Source: Micromonospora violae
GTDB taxonomy: Bacteria > Actinomycetota > Actinomycetes > Mycobacteriales > Micromonosporaceae
Assembly: GCF_004217135.1 (NCBI RefSeq)
Contig: NZ_SHKK01000001.1
Span: 3,534,001 to 3,598,000, forward strand
Length of the DNA stretch: 64,000 nucleotides
Reading direction: 5' to 3'
Shown: in pieces, positions 27,037-34,681 of the stretch
How the letters are laid out: each line of letters begins with the position of its first letter
How positions within the stretch are numbered: the first letter of the stretch is position 1
Notes under the pieces: model-generated
The model's database searches: none
What the model was told of the DNA's origin: nothing
Seen by the model: the letters and a program-made list of their open reading frames with translations, nothing else
Program-made: the position numbers and the translations under genes

Positions 27037-27963
27037 ATGATCGTCCACGCCGCGTCCGGTGACACCTGGGGCATCCCCGGCCCGACCTTCCTGCGGTACT
27101 ACCTCGCGGCGGCCGTCCTGGTGGTGGTGATTACGGCGTACCACCGGGTCCGTCTCGCCGTCGGATCGACGGCATCCATGACCGCCGACCCACTCGGGCC
27201 GCAGCAGGTCGCCTACCTCAACGAGGGTCCTCAGCTGGCCGTACACGCCGCACTCGGCGGGCTGCGTGGCAGCCGTGCGATCGGTGTGCGACCGGACCGC
27301 CGGCTGACCACCGCCGGGGCCGCGCCGACCGGGCTCACCCCGCTGGAGCAGGCCATCCACTGGGCCGCGCACCAGCACGCCCGCGCCGGCGACCTGCCGC
27401 GCGACGAGCGCGTACGCATCGCGCTGGACCAGATCCGCGACGGCCTGGAGCAGCGGGGGCTGCTCACCAACGACGCACAGCGCGCCCGGGCCCGCTTCTG
27501 GGCCACGATCCTCGCCGTCCTGCTGGGCGTCGGTGTGTTCCGACTGGTCTCCGGCCTGTTCAACGATCAGCCGGTCGGTTACCTGCTGCTCACCCTGGTT
27601 CCGCTGCTGATCATCACGCTGCTGCTGCGCCGGGCGCCCATGCTCACCCGCGCCGGTCGGGCCGCCCTACGCTCCGTCCGCCGCGCGCACGCCCACCTCG
27701 CGCCGGCTTCCGCGCCCGCCTACACCACCTACGGAGCGGCCGGCGCGGCGATGGGCGTCGCCCTCTTTGGCACCGCCGCGCTCTGGGCGCTCGACCCGGG
27801 CTTCGCCGCACAGGCCGAGATTCAGCGCCAGGCCGCCGCCAGCAGCGGTTGGTCCGGCGGCTCCGACGGATCGTCCGGTGGCGGAGGCGACAGCTCCGGT
27901 GGAGACGGCGGCAGCTCCTGCGGCGGTGGCGGCGGGTGCGGCGGCGGAGGGTGCGGCGGATGA
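27037..27963 (+). CDS. TIGR04222-type membrane protein with Cys/Gly-rich C-terminal tail
   Basis: A 308-residue protein. One membrane helix lies near residues 18-36 (TFLRYYLAAAVLVVVITAY), then a soluble domain with EQAIHWAAHQHARAG, then two more helices near 150-190 and another near 228-250. The tail from about 270 is Ser/Gly/Asp repeats and ends in three Cys (295, 301, 306) separated only by glycine. AGGAG precedes the ATG by seven bases. The stop overlaps the DUF692 start, so it is translationally coupled to an enzyme class known to modify cysteines. I infer that the tail is the substrate. Confidence 0.8.
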   Translation: MIVHAASGDTWGIPGPTFLRYYLAAAVLVVVITAYHRVRLAVGSTASMTADPLGPQQVAYLNEGPQLAVHAALGGLRGSRAIGVRPDRRLTTAGAAPTGLTPLEQAIHWAAHQHARAGDLPRDERVRIALDQIRDGLEQRGLLTNDAQRARARFWATILAVLLGVGVFRLVSGLFNDQPVGYLLLTLVPLLIITLLLRRAPMLTRAGRAALRSVRRAHAHLAPASAPAYTTYGAAGAAMGVALFGTAALWALDPGFAAQAEIQRQAAASSGWSGGSDGSSGGGGDSSGGDGGSSCGGGGGCGGGGCGG

Positions 27964-28778
27964 CCGGCCCGTCCGGGGTCGGCATCGGCTGGCGACCGGA
28001 GATCGCCGGCTTCGTGGCCGAACTGCCCGGCCTGCGCTTCGTCGAGGTGGTGGCCGAGGGGATTCCCGCCTCCGGGCCACTCCCACCCGGCCTGACGCAG
28101 CTGCGGGAACGCGCGGTGACGGTCGTCCCGCACGGGGTGCGGCTCTCCCTCGGCGGCGCCGAGCCGGTCGACCCAGCCCGGGTCGCGCACCTGGCCGCGG
28201 TCGCGCAACGCCTGGACGCCCCGCTGGTCAGCGAGCACATCGCGTTCGTCCGGGCCGGCGGCCTGGAGGCCGGCCACCTGCTGCCGCTGCCGCGCAGCAG
28301 GGAAGCCGTCGACGCGGTCTGCGCCAACGTGGCACGGGCACAGGCCGAGCTTCCGGTGCCGATCGCGCTGGAACCGATCGCCGCGTTGGTCGACTGGCCC
28401 GACGACGAGCTGGACGAGGCCGACTTCCTCACCGAGATCCTCGACCGGACCGGGGCCCTGTTGCTGCTGGACGTGGCGAACGTGCACGCCAACGCCCGCA
28501 ACCGGGGCACCGACCCGCTCGCGTTGCTGGACCGCCTGCCGTTGGAGCGCGTCGCGTACGCCCACGTGGCCGGCGGCGCGGAGCACGCCGGCTACTACCA
28601 CGACACCCACACCGACCCGGTGCCGACGGCGGTGCTGGATCTGGTCGGCGCGCTCTGCGCCCGGCGGCGACCGCCGGCGCTGCTGCTGGAACGCGACGGC
28701 CACTACCCGCCGGCCGCCGAACTCCGCGCCGAACTGGACGCCCTGGCCGCCGCCGCGGGCTTCCCGGCCGTGACATGA
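27960..28778 (+). CDS. DUF692 multinuclear non-heme iron oxidase (MNIO)
   Basis: A 272-residue TIM-barrel protein. Metal-ligand motifs appear in order: VVPHGVRLSLGG, LVSEHIAF, IALEPIA, LLLLDVANVHANARN, YAHVAGGAEHAGYYHDTHTDPV and LLLERDGHYP. These match DUF692 enzymes such as MbnB, TglH and the bufferin enzyme BufB, which use two or three iron ions to oxidise Cys or Asn side chains in peptides. ATG 27960 overlaps the previous stop and its own stop overlaps the next start. Known relatives need a partner protein, which the next gene probably supplies. Confidence 0.9.
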   Translation: MTGPSGVGIGWRPEIAGFVAELPGLRFVEVVAEGIPASGPLPPGLTQLRERAVTVVPHGVRLSLGGAEPVDPARVAHLAAVAQRLDAPLVSEHIAFVRAGGLEAGHLLPLPRSREAVDAVCANVARAQAELPVPIALEPIAALVDWPDDELDEADFLTEILDRTGALLLLDVANVHANARNRGTDPLALLDRLPLERVAYAHVAGGAEHAGYYHDTHTDPVPTAVLDLVGALCARRRPPALLLERDGHYPPAAELRAELDALAAAAGFPAVT

Positions 28779-29314
28779 CGGGCACACCCGACGGCGAGTC
28801 CGCGCCCCGCGCCGGGCTCGCCGAGCGGCAGGCCGAACTGGTCGCGGCGCTGGTCGCCGGGGGTACGCCACCGGCGGGGTTCGCGCCGGGCCCGCTGGCC
28901 GCCACCCGCGCGGCCCTGCTGCGCAAGCGGGCCGGCGAGGTGGCCCGACACTGGCCACTGCTCGCCGCCGGCCTCGGTGCCGGTTGGTCGAAGACCTTCG
29001 CCGACTGGGCCGCCCGGCGACCCACCGCCGGATCACTGCGCGACGGTTGGGACCTGGCCCGTGCCCTGCACGACCAGCAGGCGCTCCCCCCGGTGGCCGC
29101 CGAGGAGTTGGCCGTCCGGGAGGCACGCCTGCGCTACGACGGGCGTCGGGCGCCGCGTCCGCGCCGGGCACCGGCGGTGGGCCGCGCCGGCGGCGCCGTC
29201 GCGGTGCAGATCGCCGGCCGGGTACGCCTGCTACGCCCCGCCCCACGTAAATCCATCCTTGCTGGCGACCGTGTACCGGATGCGGCAAGATCGGAGTCAT
29301 GGATCTCGGACTGA
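28775..29314 (+). CDS. Probable MNIO partner protein (SCO6045-like)
   Basis: A 179-residue protein. The helical N-terminus reads LAERQAELVAALVAGGTPPAGF and AATRAALLRKRAGEVARHWPLLAAGLG; the centre has WSKTFADWAARRPTAGSLRDGWDLAR; the end is basic. The opening resembles the putative peptide-binding partner domains (DUF2063 type, BufC/TglI) that sit next to DUF692 genes, and the whole resembles SCO6045-like proteins. It begins in the ATGA overlap with the MNIO gene. The last 15 codons overlap the next gene's start. The assignment rests on context and weak similarity. Confidence 0.65.
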   Translation: MTGTPDGESAPRAGLAERQAELVAALVAGGTPPAGFAPGPLAATRAALLRKRAGEVARHWPLLAAGLGAGWSKTFADWAARRPTAGSLRDGWDLARALHDQQALPPVAAEELAVREARLRYDGRRAPRPRRAPAVGRAGGAVAVQIAGRVRLLRPAPRKSILAGDRVPDAARSESWISD

Positions 29315-30060
29315 CCGACCGCGTGTACGTCCTCACCGGCGCCTCCCGCGGCCTGGGTTACGCGACCGCGCAGTGCCTGGTCGCCGACGGCGCGCGGGTG
29401 GTGCTCTCGGCCCGCGACGCGGATGCCGTGGCCGCCGCCGCCGAGCAGCTGGGTGGCCCGGAGCACGCCGTCGGGCTGACCGGCGACCTGGCCAACCCGG
29501 AGACCCCGGAGCAGCTCGTCGCCGCCGCGCAGGAGCATTTCGGCCGGCTCGACGGCGCGCTGATCTCGGTCGGCGGGCCACCGCCGGGCAACGCCGCAGC
29601 GGTCACCGACGAGCAGTGGCGGCTCTCCTTCGAGACCGTCTTCCTGGGCACCATCCGCGCGGTCCGCACGGTCGCCAACGCGCTGCCCGAGGGCGGCGCG
29701 ATCGGGCTGGTGCTCTCCACCTCGGCCCGTGGCCCGGTGCCCGGTCTCGGCATCTCCAACGGTCTGCGGCCCGGCCTGGTCGGGGCCGCCAAGGACATCG
29801 CCGACGACTTCGGCCCGCGCGGGGTCCGGGTGGTCGGCCTGCTGCCCGGCCGGATCATGACCGATCGCAACCGGGAGCTGTTCGGAGCGACCGGCGACCC
29901 GGAGCGGGCCCGCGCCGAGGCGGAGTCCACCATCCCGCTGCGCCGCGTCGGCGACCCGGCCGAGTTCGGCCGGGTGGCCGCGTTCGTGCTCTCCCCCGCC
30001 GCCAGCTACCTCACCGGGATCACCCTGCCCGTCGACGGTGGCGCGCTGCGCGGGCTGTGA
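29299..30060 (+). CDS. SDR-family oxidoreductase with altered catalytic site
   Basis: A 253-residue Rossmann protein. The cofactor loop VLTGASRGLGYATA is normal and the NAG-type motif is replaced by SVGGPPPGN. The Ser of the triad is in VLSTSARG, but the expected YxxxK reads NGLRPGLVGAAK: Tyr is Asn and Lys is Pro, with a Lys seven residues later. The C-terminus SYLTGITLPVDGGALRGL is typical. It probably binds NAD(P) but cannot use the standard mechanism. It overlaps both neighbours, so it is co-translated with the MNIO cluster and the glycosylase. Confidence 0.8.
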   Translation: MDLGLTDRVYVLTGASRGLGYATAQCLVADGARVVLSARDADAVAAAAEQLGGPEHAVGLTGDLANPETPEQLVAAAQEHFGRLDGALISVGGPPPGNAAAVTDEQWRLSFETVFLGTIRAVRTVANALPEGGAIGLVLSTSARGPVPGLGISNGLRPGLVGAAKDIADDFGPRGVRVVGLLPGRIMTDRNRELFGATGDPERARAEAESTIPLRRVGDPAEFGRVAAFVLSPAASYLTGITLPVDGGALRGL

Positions 30061-30674
30061 CGCCGGGCCCGGCCCGAGATGCCCGTACGGTGACACCCGG
30101 GACGGTCCGGCCGACGCGGGCGGACCTGGCGGCTGCCGCCGACCGGACCATCCCCGACGTCCTCGCGCCGGGGCTGGCGGTGCTCTTCGTCGGCATCAAC
30201 CCGGGCCTGTGGTCGGCCGCGACCGGATGGCACTTCGCCCGGCCCGGCAACCGGTTCTGGCCCGCCCTGCACCGGGGCGGTTTCACCCCCCGCCTGCTGC
30301 ACCCCAGCGAACAGGACGAGCTACCCGCCCTCGGGCTCGGCATCACCAACATGGCGGCCCGGGCCAGCGCCCGCGCGGACGAGCTGAGCACCGACGAACT
30401 GCTCGCCGGCGCGGCGATCCTGACCGACAAGGTGGCCCGGTACCGGCCGCGCTGGGTGGCGGTGGTGGGGGTGACCGCGTACCGGATCGGTTTCCAGCGG
30501 CCGAAGGCCGCCTTCGGGCCGCAACCGGAGTCGCTGGCCGACGCCCGGCTCTGGGTGCTACCCAACCCGAGCGGCCTGAACGCGCACTTCACCCCGGTCA
30601 CCCTTGGGTTGGCGTTCGCCGAGCTGCGGGTCGCGACCGGCCTGCCCGACCGCCGCCAGCCCGCGGAGAGCTGA
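30057..30674 (+). CDS. mug: G/U mismatch-specific DNA glycosylase (MUG/TDG family)
   Basis: A 205-residue uracil-DNA glycosylase-fold protein. The first motif is VLFVGINPGLWSAATGWHFARPGNRFW and the second is LWVLPNPSGLNAHFTP; both are characteristic of MUG/TDG, which remove U or T opposite G. Translation may start at GTG 30057, overlapping the SDR stop as GTGA, or at GTG 30090. I prefer the coupled one, with low certainty. It is the last gene in this plus-strand run. Confidence 0.88.
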   Translation: MTPGPARDARTVTPGTVRPTRADLAAAADRTIPDVLAPGLAVLFVGINPGLWSAATGWHFARPGNRFWPALHRGGFTPRLLHPSEQDELPALGLGITNMAARASARADELSTDELLAGAAILTDKVARYRPRWVAVVGVTAYRIGFQRPKAAFGPQPESLADARLWVLPNPSGLNAHFTPVTLGLAFAELRVATGLPDRRQPAES

Positions 30675-30736
30675 CGATCGGCGGCCGTCGGCGGAACGCC
30701 GCCCGCGGTGGACGCGGCGCTCCGCCGACCGGCGGG

Positions 30737-33280
30737 TCAGGCGGCCAGCGCCGTGCCGAGCCGGCGGGCCTCCCGCACCAACCGGGTCGAGCCGCCGCGC
30801 GCCACGACGTCGCCCAGCCCTGGCAGCTCAATGCGTACGCCGGTCGCGCTGGCCGTCTCGGCGGCCAGAGCGAGCAGGTCGGGGGTGCCGCGGGGCGAGG
30901 TCGGTCCGGTCAGCAACGGCGGCAGCGCGGCGGCGAGGAGCCGCCACACGCTCAGCCGGGCACCGGCCGCCACCGCGTCCCGCAGCGGTGTCACCGCCCG
31001 GGCCAGCGTCACCTGGTTGTCCGCCGCCAACGCGCCCAACCGACCCCCGACGCCCGGGGCGTCCAGCTCACCGGCTGCCGCCAGCATCAGGAGGGCGTCG
31101 AGGGCGGCGACCCGGTCCGCCTCGTGTCGGGCGCACAAGCCGTACGCCAGGGCCAGGTCGACGGCCGGACCGCCGACGCCGGTGCACTCGGCGAGCTGCG
31201 GCAGCAGCGCGCCGAACCCTTCGGCACCCTCCTGTGCGGCGCTCGCGACGTCGGGCAGCAAGCGGGCAGCGACCAGACCCCGGTGCCCCGGCAGCAGCGC
31301 CGGCCACAGGTCGACCCAGTCGGCGGGCCCCTGCCCGACCGGGCGGACCGGCACGGTAAGCAGGCCGAGCGGGTCCGCCTCGCCGTCCGGCGGGGTGGTG
31401 GTCACGACGGTACGCCGCTCGGGCAGGTGGTCGTAGCCCGAGTCGAACCCGCGGCGGCGCTCGCGCCGACCGATCGTGACCACCTCCTGCACGGGCGCCG
31501 GTAGGGCGCCGCCGCGCAGCCAGCCAGCCAGGTCGTCCCCAGCTGGCGTGCCGAGCGCCGCAGCGCGGGCCGCCAGGGCGTCGTCCACGCCGGCGGGCAG
31601 CCGCAGCAGGGCCTGGGTGAGATCCCACCGCCAGACCGGCCGGTCACCGCAGGCGGCCAGCCGTTCGTAGAGCGCCACCGGCTCGACGGCCCCGGTGACG
31701 GACGTCGGTGCGGCCAGCAGCCCGGGGTCGTCCGAGCCGTCGAGACGCTGCCCGATCTCGGCGAGCCGGGCGCAGTAGATTCGCGTGAGCGCCGACTGGT
31801 CGGCCCACTCGGCGCTCGGCCAGCGGCGCAGGAGCCGCTTCTTAAAGGTCGCCCGCTGGCCCAGGATGCGGGACCACTGCTCGCGCCGACGGTCAGCTCC
31901 CGTCGGCGCGGCGGCGGCCAACAAAACGCCGTTCACCTGGGCCCGCAGGTTGAACATCGCCCAGATGCCGTCGTGCCCCCGGATCTCTGCGCGGCGCAGC
32001 GCCGGCAGCAGGGCAGCCTCCAGCCGGTCCCGGTCGCGGGTGGTCAGCCGGACCAACCCGTCGAGGACCCGCTCCAACGCTGGCGTCGGCCACTGCCGAC
32101 CGAGCAGCCCGGCGACCTCCTCCACCAGCTCATCCACGTCCGTGATCGGCGGTGGCGCGGGCGCGGGCGGCACCGGCGGCGGCAGTTCGTCGCCGGCCAC
32201 CGCCACGGTGGCCGTGGTGACCGGCCGATGGCCGTGCCGCCGCGCCAGCGCCAGCGCGCGGTCGCGCAGGTCGCCGGAGGGCTGCACGACGCCCGACGCG
32301 AGGACCTCGGCGATCTCGGCCGTCCGCTGGGGATGCTGCCGGGCCAGTCGATCCAACCAGGACAGCTGCGCCCGCACCAGCGCCTTCTCCGGCCGACCCA
32401 GGACGACCCGCGCGGCGTCCAGCACCGCGTCGAGCTCCAGCTCGCCGCCCGCCTCCCGCAGCGTCCGCTGGGCCAGGACCGCCACCGGCCCCGGCGCGTC
32501 GGCGAGCAGCCGCAGGTAGGCGCTCGACCGCGCCGCCACCTCGGCGGGTACGGGTGCCAACAGGTCGTGCAGGGCGAGGAACGGACGCAGCGCGCCCGGC
32601 CGGTCGCCGCGCAGCAGCCGTCCGAGAACCCCGTCCAGCAACGCCGACCGGTCGATCCGTCCCTCCGCCGCCAGCGCGGCCAACGCCGGGGGCACCCCCT
32701 GCCCGGCGCCGTTGAACACCAGGTCGAGGCCGATCCCGTCGACCTCGAACAGCCGGGGCAGCAGCGGGTCCAGGAACGGGTCGGCGCGCAGCCGGTCGAG
32801 CAGCGGCCGGGGCCGGCCCTCGTACCGCGCCATCCACAGCGAGTGTGCCCAGCCAGCGACGAACGCGTCCCCGGTCGGCGGCGGTGCCTGCTCCGCCACC
32901 AGCAGCCCGGCGACGAAATCCCAACCATCCCACGAGCGACTGCGGGGCAGCCGCTCGGCCAGCCGGTACGCCACGTCGGCCAGCCAGGGCACCCCGCGCT
33001 GGCGGGCCGCCGCGATCACCGGCGCGTGGTCCACGCCGCCCAGCTCGACCTCCCGCCGGCCGAGCAGGGCCGCCGTCTTCGGGGCGGTGCTCAACGTGCC
33101 CACCGCCAGCACCGCCAGGGCGGTCGCCTCCCGGCCCGACCACCAGTTGCCCCGCCGACTGCGGACATGGGCGACCAACTCGTCGCCGAGCGCCCGCCGG
33201 GCCGGCTCGTCCAGCGGGTGCACCAGCGCGGCGACGGCGGAGACGTCGCCGACGGCCAGGCACCGGAAGATCTCCGTCAC
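30737..33280 (-). CDS. DUF6493-like helical repeat protein
   Basis: An 847-residue protein made mostly of short helical repeats (HEAT-like), for example RGVPWLADVAYRLAERLPRSRSWDGWDFVAGLL and similar phrases throughout. A proline-rich linker (PPPVPPAPAPPP) divides two halves near residue 390. No catalytic motif is visible. It resembles actinobacterial DUF6493 proteins; DUF5691 is an alternative name for related partners of SWIM proteins. GTG 33280 overlaps the SWIM gene's stop as GTGA. The two genes clearly work together, but the task is unknown. Confidence 0.65.
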   Translation of the reverse strand: MTEIFRCLAVGDVSAVAALVHPLDEPARRALGDELVAHVRSRRGNWWSGREATALAVLAVGTLSTAPKTAALLGRREVELGGVDHAPVIAAARQRGVPWLADVAYRLAERLPRSRSWDGWDFVAGLLVAEQAPPPTGDAFVAGWAHSLWMARYEGRPRPLLDRLRADPFLDPLLPRLFEVDGIGLDLVFNGAGQGVPPALAALAAEGRIDRSALLDGVLGRLLRGDRPGALRPFLALHDLLAPVPAEVAARSSAYLRLLADAPGPVAVLAQRTLREAGGELELDAVLDAARVVLGRPEKALVRAQLSWLDRLARQHPQRTAEIAEVLASGVVQPSGDLRDRALALARRHGHRPVTTATVAVAGDELPPPVPPAPAPPPITDVDELVEEVAGLLGRQWPTPALERVLDGLVRLTTRDRDRLEAALLPALRRAEIRGHDGIWAMFNLRAQVNGVLLAAAAPTGADRRREQWSRILGQRATFKKRLLRRWPSAEWADQSALTRIYCARLAEIGQRLDGSDDPGLLAAPTSVTGAVEPVALYERLAACGDRPVWRWDLTQALLRLPAGVDDALAARAAALGTPAGDDLAGWLRGGALPAPVQEVVTIGRRERRRGFDSGYDHLPERRTVVTTTPPDGEADPLGLLTVPVRPVGQGPADWVDLWPALLPGHRGLVAARLLPDVASAAQEGAEGFGALLPQLAECTGVGGPAVDLALAYGLCARHEADRVAALDALLMLAAAGELDAPGVGGRLGALAADNQVTLARAVTPLRDAVAAGARLSVWRLLAAALPPLLTGPTSPRGTPDLLALAAETASATGVRIELPGLGDVVARGGSTRLVREARRLGTALAA

Positions 33281-34611
33281 ACCCCCACCTCCGCCGGCGC
33301 TGCCACCATGGAGACGGCGAGGGCGTGTTTGCAGGGCCCTCGCTGCCCCCGGTGCTTCGCCCACCACCGGCAGGAGCAGGTGAGGCTGCCGTCGGGCAGC
33401 CGGCGCACCCGGTAGTCCTCGTCGCCGCTGCGTACCGTGGCGTGCGCACCGTCCGGGTGGACCGCGCCCTGCTCCACGAGCGTGCGCGCGCCGATCAGGC
33501 GAGGATTGTCCCGCTCGGCGCGGCCCGCGTCGTAGGGCATGACGCGGTGAAAGTACGCGGACTCGGCGACGTCGTAACCGACCCGTCCGGCGGTGCCGAG
33601 CTGAGCCAACGCGGCGCGGACCCGGTCGTCGGGCAACCCGACGGCGTCGGCCAGCGCGGCGACGTCGATCGTCGGGTCCCAGGAGAGCAGACCGCCGACC
33701 AGCTCCGCGTCGTCGATCACCTCGTCGCCGGCGAGCGCGAGCAGCGCGGCCCCCTCACCGGAGAACCCCCGGTACGGCTCGGGCGAGAGCGTCAGGGACA
33801 ACCGCAGCGAGCCGGTGTCCAGTTCCCACACGCTCGGCAGGGCCGGCGAACCGGCCCGCGCCGCCGGCCCGTACACCCGGAGGGTGTGGGCGTGCCGCAG
33901 CAGCCCGCGCAGCGCCGCGAGCCGCCCCGCCCCGGCCAGACAGACGGCACCCGGCACCGGCCTGGAGGTCAGCCGGAGCGTACGACCGGCCGGTAACGCC
34001 CAGAGCACCGAGCGGTCGCGCGCCCCGGGCAGCCGGCGCAGGAACGCCGCGGCCTCGGCGGCCGGGATCTCGGCGCGTGGTTCGAACCCGGCGGTGAGCA
34101 CATGCACCTCCGCGAAGCCCCGCAACCAGCGACCCGGCAGCGGGACCTTCCGCTCCACCACCGCGCCGTCCATGGTGGAGACGGTGAGGTCGTCCGGGCC
34201 GACGGCCAGGTGCAGCGGCTCGATCCCACCCACCCGGGCGAGCGCCTCGCGCAGTGGCGGGTTGACGTCGACGTTTGTGGTGCCGTGCCCGACGATCTCG
34301 CCGTCGAAGCCGGCCGGGCCCACGTCCATCCGGGCGTACACCCCGCAGCAGCCGGAGAAGGACTCGAAGCGCAGCCGGGCCTGGCTGCCGGTGACCACCG
34401 GATCCAGACTCGCGGGGCTGGCCGGCTGGTGGTAGCGGGTGCGGGCCACCTCGGCCACGGCGAGCAGGCCGGCCGCCGCGGCCGCCGGGGTGGTGAGGAA
34501 CCCGGAGAAGAACCGTGGATTGGCCGTCGGGCCGCCACTGGTCTGCAGGTCGAGACCGGCGGCGCGCAGCGCCGACGGCTGGAGGTATCGGTACGTCTGA
34601 ACGGCGTTCAC
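33277..34611 (-). CDS. SWIM zinc-finger protein
   Basis: A 444-residue protein. The C-terminal SWIM motif is SLTCSCRWWAKHRGQRGPCKHALA: C-x-C then C-x-H, binding zinc and probably nucleic acid or protein. The N-terminal part begins NAVQTYRYLQPSAL. I choose GTG 34611 because TACGGT sits one base from exact leaderless spacing and related proteins begin at this phrase; ATG 34641 would add ten residues. It is the first gene of a two-gene operon with the repeat protein downstream. Confidence 0.8.
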   Translation of the reverse strand: MNAVQTYRYLQPSALRAAGLDLQTSGGPTANPRFFSGFLTTPAAAAAGLLAVAEVARTRYHQPASPASLDPVVTGSQARLRFESFSGCCGVYARMDVGPAGFDGEIVGHGTTNVDVNPPLREALARVGGIEPLHLAVGPDDLTVSTMDGAVVERKVPLPGRWLRGFAEVHVLTAGFEPRAEIPAAEAAAFLRRLPGARDRSVLWALPAGRTLRLTSRPVPGAVCLAGAGRLAALRGLLRHAHTLRVYGPAARAGSPALPSVWELDTGSLRLSLTLSPEPYRGFSGEGAALLALAGDEVIDDAELVGGLLSWDPTIDVAALADAVGLPDDRVRAALAQLGTAGRVGYDVAESAYFHRVMPYDAGRAERDNPRLIGARTLVEQGAVHPDGAHATVRSGDEDYRVRRLPDGSLTCSCRWWAKHRGQRGPCKHALAVSMVAAPAEVGV

Positions 34612-34681
34612 GGCGCACACCGTAGAGCAACCGACCGACATCGTGCGATGACCTGCGGGCGGGCCGGAGCCGACCCGTCGC

